From Gemmatimonadaceae bacterium (GTDB lineage Bacteria; Gemmatimonadota; Gemmatimonadetes; Gemmatimonadales; Gemmatimonadaceae): DNA of 39,142 nt. A program made the translations under genes and the position numbers. This document shows positions 19,230-28,698 of the stretch, piece by piece (position 1 is the stretch's first letter; each line of letters begins with the position of its first letter). A model generated the notes under the pieces. That model had not been told where the DNA came from. It ran no database searches and saw nothing but the letters and a program-made list of their open reading frames with translations. The DNA is taken from contig JABFYH010000100.1 of NCBI GenBank assembly GCA_013361335.1, forward strand, positions 1 to 39,142, written 5' to 3'.

Positions 19230-20133
19230 CCGTGCTGCGCCGTCTGGCGTACGGCGCGTTCGGCGTCGCCTGCCTGCACCTGGTGTTCGGCGCCATCGTG
19301 CGCATCTCGGGGTCGGGAATGGGATGCGGCGATCACTGGCCGCGGTGCTACGGCCGGTGGTTCCCCCCCCTCGATCGACCCGACCTCATCATCGAGGTCT
19401 CGCACCGCTACCTGGCGTCGATCCTTCTCCTGTCGCTCGTCGCGCTGCTGATCGCCGCGTGGCGCCGCCGGGGCGAGCCGGGTGTCGCGGGACCGGGCGG
19501 CGTGCTGCGCTCCGCCGCGCTGGCCGTGGCGCTCGGCTTCTCCGCCGCCCTGCTCGGGGCGATGACGGTGAAGCTGGGCAATGCGCCCTTCGCCACGCTC
19601 GCGCACTGGACGGTGGCGATGAGCCTCGTGGCCACCGTGGTGGCGTCGGTGATCCGCACCGGTGGCCTGGGCGGCGCGGCCGCACGGCTGGGCGGTGCGA
19701 GCCCACGCGCGCGTCGCGGCTCCCTCGCCGGCGCGGGGTTGGCGCTCCTCGCCGTGGTGATGGGCGGGCTCACCGCCAAGTATCCGGGGGCCGCCGTCGC
19801 CTGCCGTGACTTTCCGCTCTGCGGGGCGAACCCGGACGTCGTCCGGGCTGCCGTGCACGTCCAGATCACCCATCGGGTGCTCGCCGTGCTCGTGGTGCTC
19901 CACCTGATCGGGCTCGCCGTCGGATTCACGCGGCGTGGCGAGCCGGCGATCGTGCGCCGCGCAGCGATGATCGCGGCGTCGCTCGGCGTGCTGCAGCTCG
20001 TCGTGGCGGGGGCGATGATCGGACTCCGTCTGCCACCGGTGTTGCGGTCGCTCCACGAGGCCACCGGGGTGAGCATCTGGATCGCCGCCTTCGCGCTGGC
20101 GTATCTCGCCCGGCGCGCGAGCGGGGCGGCATC

Positions 20134-20137
<4 letters not shown>
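19226..20137 (+). CDS. ctaA: Heme A synthase CtaA (COX15)
   Basis: A 303-residue membrane enzyme that oxidises the C8 methyl of heme O to give heme A. Eight helices are expected. Four heme-ligand histidines sit where expected: His60 in EVSHR (with catalytic Glu57), His127 in LAHWT, His216 in ITHR and His277 in LHEATG. Two Cys pairs are present, Cys34/Cys41 (GCGDHWPRC) and Cys193/Cys199 (CRDFPLC), as in Bacillus-type CtaA. The ATG overlaps the mini gene stop, and its own stop overlaps the ctaB GTG. The frame extends upstream inside the mini gene but that part is a shadow. Confidence 0.93.
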
Positions 20138-21017
<880 letters not shown>

Positions 21018-21021
<4 letters not shown>

Positions 21022-21323
21022 GCGCCGAGCGTGGGGCAGCAGAGACGAAGGAATCGACCGCGCGGGAGCTGCCGCTGCTCATCGGCCCGGGCCACGCGAT
21101 GCCCGAGACGCTGATGCTGATCGGTGCGCCCGACGGAGCCGGCGTCGTGCACGTGCGCCGGTGGTCGGCGGACGAGTGGAGCGCGCCGCCGCGCTTCAGC
21201 GCCGAACGCGCGGACACCCTGCTCAAGTGGCTCGAGGTGCAGTCGAGCGCGGGGCGGACGATGAATCAGTCGCTCACCACGGTGCGGCTCTGGCTGCGCG
21301 GCGAGGGCGGCACGACACGCTGA
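21018..21323 (+). CDS. Unknown 101-residue protein in the heme A operon
   Basis: Starts at a GTG overlapping the ctaB stop (GTGA) and ends one base before the GTG of the ABC exporter, so it is fully embedded in the operon. The protein is soluble, with no signal peptide. After a charged leader it has LPLLIGPGHAMPETLMLIGAP (positions about 19-39), VVHVRRWSADEW, and a C-terminal amphipathic part ending TTVRLWLRGEGGTTR. I recognise no family. The tight packing and even codon use indicate a real gene. A role tied to heme A or to the exporter is only inference. Confidence 0.65.
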
Positions 21324-21324
21324 C

Positions 21325-23109
21325 GTGACCATACCTGCTCCGCTCTCGCCGGACGCCCCGAAGTCGCGCCGTCCGGTCTCGCTCCGCCCGCTCGCCGCGC
21401 TGCTGCCTCGCCTGCGTCCCTACGCTGGACGCCTGGCGGTCTGCGCGGTCTGCCTGCTCGTCGCCGCCGCGGTGGGGCTCGCCTTTCCGCAGGTCGTGCG
21501 GCACCTCCTCGACGCCGCCTTCCAGCAGCGCGATCGTGCGCTCCTCGACCGGATCGCCATCGGGCTCGTCCTCGCCTTCGCGCTGCAGGGGGCGATGAAC
21601 TTCGTCCAGGTCTTCCTGCTCACCGGCACGTCGGAGCGGGTCGTCGCCAGGCTGCGTGAGGACGTCTTCGCGCACCTGGTGCGACTGTCGCCGAGCTTCT
21701 ACACCGAGCGGCGCACCGGCGAGCTGACGAGCCGCCTCTCGGCCGACCTCGCGGTGCTGCAGACGCTGCTGGGGAGCTGGGTGTCCGAGCTCTCGCGGCA
21801 GTCGCTCTTCCTCGTTGGCGGGATCATCCTGTTGACGCTGACGCATCCCCGGCTCACCACGACGACGCTCGCCGTCGTGCCGATCGTCGTCGGGTCGGCG
21901 CTGTTCTTCGGCCGGCGTCTGCGCCGAGCGAGCACCGGCGTGCAGGATCGCGTCGCCGAGGCGATGGGGATGGCCGACGAGGCGTTCTCGCAGATCCGCA
22001 CCGTGCAGGGCTTCGTGCGCGAGGGCGAGGAGACGCGCCGCTATCACCGGCTGTTGAGCGGCGTGGTGGCGGCGGCGATCGCGCGGGCGCGCATGCGCGC
22101 CCTCCTGTTCGGCGTCGTCGGCTTCGTGGCCTTCGCTGGCGTGGTGGCGGTGCTGTGGCAGGGCGGACGACTCGTGCTCGAGGGCGCGCTCACACCCGGC
22201 GCGCTCGTGTCGTTCCTGCTCTACGCGATCACCGTGGCGGCGGCGGTGGGATCGCTCGCGTCGCTGTTCGGCAGCTACCAGGAGGCGGTGGGCGCGGCCC
22301 AACGGGTGTTCGAGCTGCTGGCGATGCAGCCCACCGTCGCCGAGCCGCGCACGCCGACGCCGCTCGCCAAGCCGGTGCGTGGCGCGCTCGCCCTGGACCA
22401 CGTGCATTTCCGCTACGCCCCCGAGCTGGTGGACGCGTTGGCGGACGTGACCTTCGCGATCGCGCCCGGCGAGGTGGTCGCGCTGGTCGGGCCGTCCGGC
22501 GCGGGGAAGACGACCGTCGCCTCGCTCATCCCGCGCTTCTGGGACGTCACCGACGGGCGGATCACCCTGGACGGCGTCGACATCCGTGAGCTGTCGTTCG
22601 CCGATCTTCGCGGGGCGATCGGGCTCGTGCCCCAGGAACCGGCGCTGTTCAGCGGGACGGTGCGCGACAACATCGCGTACGCTCGCCCCGACGCGGCGGA
22701 GCGCGACGTGCTCGCGGCCGCACGCGCGGCCCACGCGATGGAGTTCATCGAGCGTCTTCCCGACGGTCTCGACACCCTCGTCGGCGAACGCGGCGTGAAG
22801 CTCTCCGGCGGTCAGCGGCAGCGCATTGCGCTCGCGCGGGTCTTCCTCAAGAATCCCGCGCTCGTCGTGCTGGACGAGGCGACGAGCAGTCTCGACAACG
22901 AGAGCGAGCGGCTCGTGGAGATCGCGATGGAAGAGCTGCTCCGCGGCCGCAGCACGCTGATCATCGCGCACCGTCTGCGGACGGTTCGCCGCGCCGACCG
23001 GGTGCTCGTGCTCGACCACGGTCGCGTCGTGGAGTCAGGGACGCACGAGGAGCTCGTCGCCGCGGGCGGCGTCTATGGTCGACTCTATCGGGCGGAGCTG
23101 AGAGACTGA
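21325..23109 (+). CDS. ABC exporter, fused membrane and ATPase domains (MsbA/BmrA-like)
   Basis: A 594-residue half-transporter that works as a homodimer. Six helices span about 35-330, including the coupling region FYTERRTGELTSRL (125-138). The ATPase domain has Walker A GPSGAGKTT (389-397), Q-loop VPQEPALFSG (435-444), signature LSGGQRQR (493-500), Walker B LVVLDEATSSLD (513-524) and His549 in IIAHRLRT. Start is GTG at 21325, one base after the preceding stop. The substrate could be lipid, peptide or drug; MsbA-like lipid export is possible but not shown. Last gene of the chain from 18963. The heptamer element at 23113-23134 follows immediately. Confidence 0.93.
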   Translation: MTIPAPLSPDAPKSRRPVSLRPLAALLPRLRPYAGRLAVCAVCLLVAAAVGLAFPQVVRHLLDAAFQQRDRALLDRIAIGLVLAFALQGAMNFVQVFLLTGTSERVVARLREDVFAHLVRLSPSFYTERRTGELTSRLSADLAVLQTLLGSWVSELSRQSLFLVGGIILLTLTHPRLTTTTLAVVPIVVGSALFFGRRLRRASTGVQDRVAEAMGMADEAFSQIRTVQGFVREGEETRRYHRLLSGVVAAAIARARMRALLFGVVGFVAFAGVVAVLWQGGRLVLEGALTPGALVSFLLYAITVAAAVGSLASLFGSYQEAVGAAQRVFELLAMQPTVAEPRTPTPLAKPVRGALALDHVHFRYAPELVDALADVTFAIAPGEVVALVGPSGAGKTTVASLIPRFWDVTDGRITLDGVDIRELSFADLRGAIGLVPQEPALFSGTVRDNIAYARPDAAERDVLAAARAAHAMEFIERLPDGLDTLVGERGVKLSGGQRQRIALARVFLKNPALVVLDEATSSLDNESERLVEIAMEELLRGRSTLIIAHRLRTVRRADRVLVLDHGRVVESGTHEELVAAGGVYGRLYRAELRD

Positions 23110-23112
23110 GAC

Positions 23113-23134
23113 GGTGAACCGTTCACGGTTCACC
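23113..23134. repeat. Heptamer-repeat hairpin, copy 3 (minimal)
   Basis: GGTGAACCG and CGGTTCACC form a perfect 9-bp stem around TTCA, 3 bases after the ABC exporter stop. The TGA stop of the convergent lipoprotein gene (23132..23130) lies inside the right arm. It is the shortest copy of the repeat and probably also terminates both transcripts. Confidence 0.75.
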
Positions 23135-23981
23135 TTCCTTTGAGCGTCAGCTCTACCTTCTGCGTCCCGTTGGCCGTCACGGTCACCGGCTGCTCGGTGC
23201 GGCCGGTGCGCTCGTGCCACGCCATGAGGGTGTAGCTGCCCGGCGGCACGCCGTCGATCGTGAAGGAGCCGTCCGGCTTCGTCACCGCGTAGTACGGATG
23301 ATCGAACACCGCGACGTAGGCGCGCGGCCACGAATGATCGGCGTCGCGAACGATCACCAGCCCGGGCGTTTTCGCCGGGAGCTCGGTCGGGATCACCTGC
23401 TCGTCCTTCCCCAGCAGGACCGCCGCGCGCGCCCCCGTATCGCCGGCGGCGAGGAAGCGGAGGTGCTGGCGGAAGTCGTCGTGACCGAGGACGTTCACGG
23501 CGCTTCCGGTCACGGTGGCCTGGACGCGCGGCGTGAGCACGCACGAATTGCTCTCGACCTCGATCCGCTTTTCTTCGGGCAGCGCTTTGCCGGCACGCAC
23601 CCCGTCGAGCCACACGACGACGTTGCCTAGTCCGGTCCCCTTCTGCTGCACGGAGCTGTCGGCGACGGTCCGCCCGCAGACCGCGCTGTCGGGCCCGGTG
23701 GGCGCCGGATCAGCCGGCGCGATTGGCGAGGCCAGTGTGACGGTGCCCGCCACCCGCCCCGCCGCCCCGACGGCTTCCACCTTGTACGGCGATTTCGGCG
23801 CGCCGACGACGACGGGGCCCTTGAGCTCGGGATCGACCGCGCCCGGAGAGCTGTTGCTCTTCTTTCCAAAGGTGAAGCTCCCGCTGTCACCGTTGCCACA
23901 GGCGACGACGAGGGGCAAGGCGAGCGCGAGCAGGCGAGCCCGGCGGCGGCGCGAGGGAGGACGGAGGGGCGGTACGATCAC
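23130..23981 (-). CDS. Lipoprotein with degenerate cupredoxin-like and carboxypeptidase-regulatory-like domains
   Basis: A 283-residue exported lipoprotein: basic leader RRRRAR, hydrophobic core and lipobox VVAC with Cys28. Residues about 115-230 resemble the plastocyanin-like domain of methylamine-utilisation-type proteins, which normally carries C-x-F-x-PH, a HN pair and a C-x-x-HPWM copper loop. Here those are CVLTPRV (147-153), HDDFRQH and RDADHSWPRAYV (212-223), so most copper ligands seem lost. The C-terminal part (about 224-275, YAVTKPDGSFTIDGVPPGSYTLMAWHE split over two strands) is a carboxypeptidase-regulatory-like beta sandwich. The start is a GTG at 23981 with no clear ribosome site. 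The stop lies in the heptamer repeat. Function unknown. Confidence 0.7.
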   Translation of the reverse strand: MIVPPLRPPSRRRRARLLALALPLVVACGNGDSGSFTFGKKSNSSPGAVDPELKGPVVVGAPKSPYKVEAVGAAGRVAGTVTLASPIAPADPAPTGPDSAVCGRTVADSSVQQKGTGLGNVVVWLDGVRAGKALPEEKRIEVESNSCVLTPRVQATVTGSAVNVLGHDDFRQHLRFLAAGDTGARAAVLLGKDEQVIPTELPAKTPGLVIVRDADHSWPRAYVAVFDHPYYAVTKPDGSFTIDGVPPGSYTLMAWHERTGRTEQPVTVTANGTQKVELTLKGR

Positions 23982-24134
23982 GTGAGTGGGACGGGTCGGT
24001 GTGAAGGCGCCTCAAAGGGCAAAGCGCGAGCCACGTTCGCCCATGGAGCGACGTCGGCGTCCGCCGTCTCGCCGCCGACGACGCCCGTGATGTGCACCAC
24101 CCAGCGCGCCGAGGCGATCCGATCGACCGCGGGC

Positions 24135-25337
24135 TTATACGACGATCAGCTCACGCTGGTAGTGATCGGGCGTGATGATGGCCCGGCCGTCCTCGATGAA
24201 CGCGTTCACTTCCGTGCGCATGCCGATCTCGCCCGGCACATAGACGCCGGGCTCGATGGAGAATCCGACGCCGGGCACCAGCAGCCGCTCCTCGCGCGTC
24301 TCGAGGTTGTCGAGGTGCGGACCGGCGCCGTGCAGCGACCGGGGATCGATGGAGTGGCCGGTGCGGTGGGTGAAGTAGCGACCCAACCCGCGCGCATCGA
24401 TCACGGCGCGCGCGGCATCGTCCACGTCACCCCCGCGGAGCGCACGCCCCGCGGCGACGTCATCGGTCACCTTGCGGATCGCTGCGTCGCGCGCGTCGCG
24501 GATCGTCGTCCAGATCTCCTGCGCGCGCGCGGACGGCTCGCCGACGGTCGCCATCCACGTCTGGTCGGCCCACACGCCGACCGTCGCCGGATCGGACGCA
24601 TCCGTCTCGCGCGCCCACAGATCGATCAACAGCACGTCGCCGGGCACGATGGGACGGGGCCGATCCGCCGAGGGCTCGTAGTGCGGATTGGCGGCGTTCG
24701 CGCCTGCAGAGACGTTGGGCCCATGGTCCGTGGCGAGCCCTTCGCGCGCGAACCGATCGAGGATCCACGCCATCACCTCGTGCTCGGCGATGGGCCGCGC
24801 CGTGCGCGCGCGCTCGCCGACCAGCGTGAACGCGTCGAGCGCGATCTGCCGGATGGCGGCGGCCGCGCGGCGGTGCGACGCGAGGTGTGCCGCCGTCCAC
24901 GAGGCCACGAAGCGCGTCACGAGCACCCCTGACGACACGATCTCGCGCGCCCCGGCGGCGCGCACCATCTCCAACACGCCGGCAGGTACGCGGTCGAGAT
25001 AGGGCACCGCGTCGCCCGGGGAGTACTCCATGGCGACGCGCCGGCCGCGGACCATGCTGCCGACCGCACCCTCGAGCTCACGCCACGAGCTGTAGGCCGC
25101 GTGCTGCCATGCGGCGGGCCAGCTGCGCCACGGACCGGGCTCGATCGCGTGGCCCAACGCGCTCGGCACGCCGTCGCGCGGGATCCAGACGAAGATCCGG
25201 CGGGTGACCATGCCCTGCAGGCCCAGCAGCCCACCCGCGATCGGATTGCAGCCCTGGAAGTCGAACAGCAGCCACCCGTCGAGCCCTGCGTCGGCGATGG
25301 CGCGCTGCAGCGCGGGAAGGGCGGCCGGCGTCAGCAC
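24135..25337 (-). CDS. M24-family metallopeptidase (Xaa-Pro dipeptidase-like)
   Basis: A 400-residue pita-bread-fold peptidase. The five metal ligands are readable: Asp239 in LLIDLWARE, Asp258 in WADQTW, His328 in HRTGHSID, Glu362 in SIEPGVY and Glu376 in MRTEVNAF. The N-terminal domain (about 1-150) is of creatinase/prolidase type. It should remove or cleave Xaa-Pro dipeptides in the cytoplasm. The start is a GTG at 25337, 16 bases after the V4R-like gene, so the two probably form an operon. Confidence 0.88.
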   Translation of the reverse strand: MLTPAALPALQRAIADAGLDGWLLFDFQGCNPIAGGLLGLQGMVTRRIFVWIPRDGVPSALGHAIEPGPWRSWPAAWQHAAYSSWRELEGAVGSMVRGRRVAMEYSPGDAVPYLDRVPAGVLEMVRAAGAREIVSSGVLVTRFVASWTAAHLASHRRAAAAIRQIALDAFTLVGERARTARPIAEHEVMAWILDRFAREGLATDHGPNVSAGANAANPHYEPSADRPRPIVPGDVLLIDLWARETDASDPATVGVWADQTWMATVGEPSARAQEIWTTIRDARDAAIRKVTDDVAAGRALRGGDVDDAARAVIDARGLGRYFTHRTGHSIDPRSLHGAGPHLDNLETREERLLVPGVGFSIEPGVYVPGEIGMRTEVNAFIEDGRAIITPDHYQRELIVV

Positions 25338-25353
25338 GAGCGCAGGTGCCCGC

Positions 25354-25977
25354 TCAGACCGACGCGCTGCGCCAGTCGGCGCGCCACTCGCAGGCCCCTT
25401 CGCCGCGCCCCGCGCAGCGCGTGTGCTCCACCGCTCCGGTCGCGCCGACGAGGAGCCGCATCAGCTCCCGCAGCGTCGCCTCGTAGAAGGTGCAGCCGGT
25501 GCTGCCCGGCGCGACGCCGAGCGTCACCGACCGCGGCACCTCGAGCAGCACGTACGTCCCCACGCGACGCACGTTCGCGTTGAGATACCGCTGCGCCAGG
25601 CGGCGGACCCGACGCAGGGCCATCGGGCGCGCGACGAACGACGGCAGCACGCGGACCATCGTGCGCGTCAGTGCGGGCACCGTGTGGTACGCCTCGTGGG
25701 CCAGATAGCGGCCGGCGGCCCGCAGGACCGCCTCGGCGTCCGGCCGGCGGCCGATCAGCCGCGCCAACGCCACCGCTTCGTCCTGCGCCGTGCGCTGGTT
25801 CTTCCGCACCGCCTCGGAGTAGCGCTTGATCTGGGTGTAGACCGTATCACTCAGCCCGAACCGCTTGTTGCGGAGCTCGTCCACGAACTCCGCCTCGAGC
25901 ACCCCCTCGGGGGTATCGACGTCGCGGACGGCTTCGAGGAGGCTGAGCGGGAGGAGGGCGTCGACCGTAGCGAGCAT
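25354..25977 (-). CDS. V4R-like protein of unknown function
   Basis: A 207-residue soluble protein. The C-terminal part (about 140-203) reads like the 4-vinyl-reductase (V4R) or heme-NO-binding-like fold: strand VLLEVP, then GCTFYEATLRELMRLL and the Cys signature CAGRGEGACEWRADW (C-x7-C). The N-terminal part is helical, with an ALARLIGRRPDAEAVLRAAG segment similar to myxobacterial proteins that share this fold. V4R domains bind small hydrophobic molecules or tetrapyrroles and act as sensors or scaffolds. There are no bacteriochlorophyll genes here, so a pigment role is unlikely. It lies upstream of the M24 peptidase and divergent from the DUF92 operon. Confidence 0.5.
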   Translation of the reverse strand: MLATVDALLPLSLLEAVRDVDTPEGVLEAEFVDELRNKRFGLSDTVYTQIKRYSEAVRKNQRTAQDEAVALARLIGRRPDAEAVLRAAGRYLAHEAYHTVPALTRTMVRVLPSFVARPMALRRVRRLAQRYLNANVRRVGTYVLLEVPRSVTLGVAPGSTGCTFYEATLRELMRLLVGATGAVEHTRCAGRGEGACEWRADWRSASV

Positions 25978-26105
25978 TGCGACAACTCAGGGGCAGCGGC
26001 GGCAGGACCAGCACTGGTGGTCGATCAAGCTAGCGCGAACGGGAAGGGCGCTCAATCCCTTGCTGCAGTGGGGTTTTCGCGTTTCGACACCCGCGCCGCG
26101 TTATC

Positions 26106-26945
26106 ATGGCAGTCGTCCCCGCTCCGCCAACCCTCGACGTCCTGATGACCGCCCTCACCGCTCGCGCCGCCGCCGGTCTCCTCGTCGCCATCGCTATCGC
26201 GCTGGCCGCTCGGCGCGCCGGCTCCCTGTCCGGCAGTGGCGCACTGGCCGCCGTCGTGGTCGGCACCGCGGCGGTCGTCGCGGGATGGGGATGGGGCGCG
26301 CTGCTCGTGCTGTACTTCGTCACGGCCTCGGCGGTGTCCCACCTCGGTGCAGCAGACAAGGAGCGGCGGATGTCGGGGATCGTGGCGAAAGGCGGCGCAC
26401 GCGACGTCGTGCAGGTGCTGGCGAACGGCGGCGTCTTCGCCCTGTGCGCGCTCGGGACACGATGCGAATGGGTGGACCAGCACGTCATCGCCGCGGCCGC
26501 GGCCGGCGCACTCGCCGCGGCCGCGGCGGACACCTGGGCCACGGAGCTGGGGGTCCTGTTCGGCGGAACTCCACGCGCGGTGCCGGGTCTGCACCCTGTG
26601 CCGCCGGGCACGTCGGGCGCGGTGAGCATGGTGGGCACGGCGGGGATGATCGCCGGAGCCCTGGGCATCGCCGTCGCGGCCCGCGCCCTCTCGCTCACCG
26701 AGGCCATGGGGGTCGTCGCCATCGCCGGCTGCACCGGCGCGGTGGCGGATACGCTCGTCGGCGCCGTGCTGCAGGAGCGTCGGTGGTGCGACGCGTGCAA
26801 CCTCGCCACCGAGCGCCGCATCCACGATTGCGGCGCGCCGACGAGGCGCGCGGGAGGAGTGACCGTGCTGGACAACGATGCCGTGAACCTGCTGGCCACC
26901 CTTGTGGGCGGCGCGACTGCGCTGCTGTTAGCCTTCGCCTTGTGA
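26106..26945 (+). CDS. DUF92 membrane protein (VTE6/TMEM19 family)
   Basis: A 279-residue protein with about six membrane helices. Family motifs are visible: VSHLGAADKERR, KGGARDVVQVLANGG, AAADTWATELG (about 139-149), GAVADTLVGAVLQERRW and VTVLDNDAVNLLA near the C-terminus. The plant member VTE6 is a phytyl-phosphate kinase for tocopherol synthesis; bacterial members are mostly uncharacterised. Start ATG at 26106; an ATG at 26145 is also possible and neither has a strong ribosome site. The stop overlaps the GTG of the FAD oxidoreductase (GTGA). The neighbour is a geranylgeranyl-reductase-type enzyme, so a prenyl-phosphate substrate is a fair hypothesis. Confidence 0.82.
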   Translation: MAVVPAPPTLDVLMTALTARAAAGLLVAIAIALAARRAGSLSGSGALAAVVVGTAAVVAGWGWGALLVLYFVTASAVSHLGAADKERRMSGIVAKGGARDVVQVLANGGVFALCALGTRCEWVDQHVIAAAAAGALAAAAADTWATELGVLFGGTPRAVPGLHPVPPGTSGAVSMVGTAGMIAGALGIAVAARALSLTEAMGVVAIAGCTGAVADTLVGAVLQERRWCDACNLATERRIHDCGAPTRRAGGVTVLDNDAVNLLATLVGGATALLLAFAL

Positions 26946-28216
26946 CCGTTGTGCCGCTGGATCGGGAGCCGGATGTCATCGTCGTGGGAGGCGGGCCGGC
27001 CGGCGCGTCCGCCGCGTGCGCGCTGGCGCGCGCCGGCGCCCGGGTGCTCGTCCTCGATCGCGCCCGCTTCCCCCGCCCCAAGCCGTGCGCGGAATATCTC
27101 AGCCCGCAGGCCTCGCGCCTGCTGAGCGGCATGGGCGCGCTGGAGCGAGTCGAGCGTGCGGGCGCGGCGCATCTCGCCGGCATGACCGTGCGCGCCCCGA
27201 ACGGCGCGCTGATCCAGGGCGACTTCGTCGCCGCCCACGGCTACCGCGCCTTCCGCGACCGCGGGCTGGCCCTCCGCCGCACCGCGCTCGACCCGATCCT
27301 CCTCGACTGCGCGCGCGATGCCGGTGCCGAGGTCCGCGAGGGGATTCGCGTCACCGACGTGACCCGCGACGCGACCGGCCGCGCCAACGGAGTGCGCGTG
27401 CTCGAGGCGAATGGCGCGGCACGCACGATCCCGGCGCGACTCGTGATCGGCGCGGACGGCCTGCGCTCCGTCGTCGGCCGGCGGCTCGGACTCACTCGCG
27501 CGCGGCGCTGGCCGAAGCGCCTCGCGCTCGTGGCGCATTACGAAAACTTCGGCGACGTCACCGCCTGGGGCGAGATGCACGTCGAGCGCGACGTCGGCTA
27601 CGTCGGCATCGCCGCAGTGGACGCCGGCCTCACCAACGTCGCGATGGTGGTGCCCGCCCGCTTCGCCGCGGTCGTCAGCGCGGACCGCACGGCATTCTTC
27701 GAGCGCTGGTTGCGGGAGCGCCCTCAGCTCGCCCCGCGCGTGCGCGACGCGCGCCGGGTGTCGCCCGTGCTGGCCACCGGACCGTTCGCGTCGCATGCTC
27801 GGCGGGCGTGGGCGCCCGGGGTCGCGCTGGTCGGCGACGCCGCCGACTTCTTCGATCCCTTCACCGGCGAGGGGATCTACGCGGCGCTGCGCGGCGGCGA
27901 GCTGCTCGCACCCTTTGCCATCGCCGCCCTGGGCGCCGACACCCTCCGGGGCGGCGATCGGGCGCTGGCCGACTACGATCGTGCGCGCCGGGCGGAGTTC
28001 GGCGGCAAGTGGATCGTCGAGCGGCTCATCGGCGCCGCCGTCGGCTTCGCCCCCGCCATCAATCACTTCGCGCGCACCCTGGAGGCCCGCAAGGACATGG
28101 CAGACCTGCTCGTCGGAGTGACCGGCGACTTCGTTCCCCCGCGCGAGGTGTTGCGCGCCTCGTATCTCCTCGGCCTCTTTCGTCGACAGGGCCCGACCAT
28201 CACTCCCGGCGCATGA
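26942..28216 (+). CDS. FAD-dependent oxidoreductase of the geranylgeranyl reductase type
   Basis: A 424-residue flavoprotein starting at a GTG that overlaps the DUF92 stop. The Rossmann motif VVGGGPAGAS is at 14-23, the substrate-side KPCAEYLSP motif with Cys49 at 47-54, a VIGADGLRSVVG motif at 168-179 and the second FAD motif GDAADFFDPFTGEGIYAALRGG at about 298-319. The PCAEYLSP motif and GDAA-x-x-x-DPFTGEG are shared by geranylgeranyl reductases and by flavin monooxygenase-like tailoring enzymes of type III PKS clusters. It could reduce isoprenoid double bonds or oxidise an aromatic product. Its stop overlaps the flavin reductase start (ATGA), suggesting the two act together. Confidence 0.85.
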   Translation: MTVVPLDREPDVIVVGGGPAGASAACALARAGARVLVLDRARFPRPKPCAEYLSPQASRLLSGMGALERVERAGAAHLAGMTVRAPNGALIQGDFVAAHGYRAFRDRGLALRRTALDPILLDCARDAGAEVREGIRVTDVTRDATGRANGVRVLEANGAARTIPARLVIGADGLRSVVGRRLGLTRARRWPKRLALVAHYENFGDVTAWGEMHVERDVGYVGIAAVDAGLTNVAMVVPARFAAVVSADRTAFFERWLRERPQLAPRVRDARRVSPVLATGPFASHARRAWAPGVALVGDAADFFDPFTGEGIYAALRGGELLAPFAIAALGADTLRGGDRALADYDRARRAEFGGKWIVERLIGAAVGFAPAINHFARTLEARKDMADLLVGVTGDFVPPREVLRASYLLGLFRRQGPTITPGA

Positions 28217-28692
28217 CGATCGACCCCGATTCATTTCGCAGCGTTCTCGGACGCTTCGCCTCCGGCATCACCGTCGTCACCACGGTGGATGACACCGGCC
28301 GCGACATGGGAATGACGGTGAGCGCCTTCGCGTCGGCGAGCTTGCGCCCCCCACTCGTCTCGATCTGCATCGACCACGCGGCATCGATCCATGGCGCTCT
28401 GTGTGCCGCCGAGCGGTTCGGCGTCAACATCCTCGCGTCCGAGCAGGAGGCGCTGTCACGCCGCTTCTCGACCGTCGAATCGTCGCATCGATTCGACGGC
28501 CTCGGGTACGAGCGCGGCGAGAGTGGTGTCGTGCTGCTCGACGACGCGCTGGCCCACGTGGAGTGCCGGCGCCTGGCGCGGTTCGAGGCGGGGGACCACA
28601 CGCTGTTCCTCGGCGAGGTGGAGCGCGCCGAGGCGCGCGATGCGCGCCCCCTGCTCTACTACCGCGGCGGGTACGCCCAGCTGGAGCGCTGA
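28213..28692 (+). CDS. Flavin reductase-like FMN/FAD-binding protein
   Basis: A 159-residue protein of the HpaC/ActVB flavin-reductase family, which supplies reduced flavin to two-component monooxygenases. Family marks are FRSVLGRFASGITVVTT (8-24), TVSAFASASLRPPLVSI (about 36-52), FGVNILASEQEALSRRF and GDHTLFLGEVE. The ATG overlaps the preceding oxidoreductase stop. Six bases separate it from the methyltransferase gene. Its close coupling to the FAD enzyme argues for a two-component redox step. Confidence 0.9.
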   Translation: MTIDPDSFRSVLGRFASGITVVTTVDDTGRDMGMTVSAFASASLRPPLVSICIDHAASIHGALCAAERFGVNILASEQEALSRRFSTVESSHRFDGLGYERGESGVVLLDDALAHVECRRLARFEAGDHTLFLGEVERAEARDARPLLYYRGGYAQLER

Positions 28693-28698
28693 GCGCCC

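Noticed and set aside
21274-23019. 581-codon open frame antisense to the ABC exporter
   Set aside because: Composition is Arg/His/Glu/Gly with no domain, while the plus strand has all ABC motifs.
25354-28216. Possible photosynthesis cluster (V4R plus geranylgeranyl-reductase-type gene)
   Set aside because: No bch, crt, puf or puh gene is visible, and the neighbours are a peptidase and polyketide-like enzymes.
26030-28234. Long open frame (over 700 codons) on the minus strand, opposite DUF92 and the FAD oxidoreductase
   Set aside because: It is Arg/Ala/Gly/His-rich, lacks any domain pattern and lies fully antisense to genes with clear motifs. Such frames are common in GC-rich DNA.
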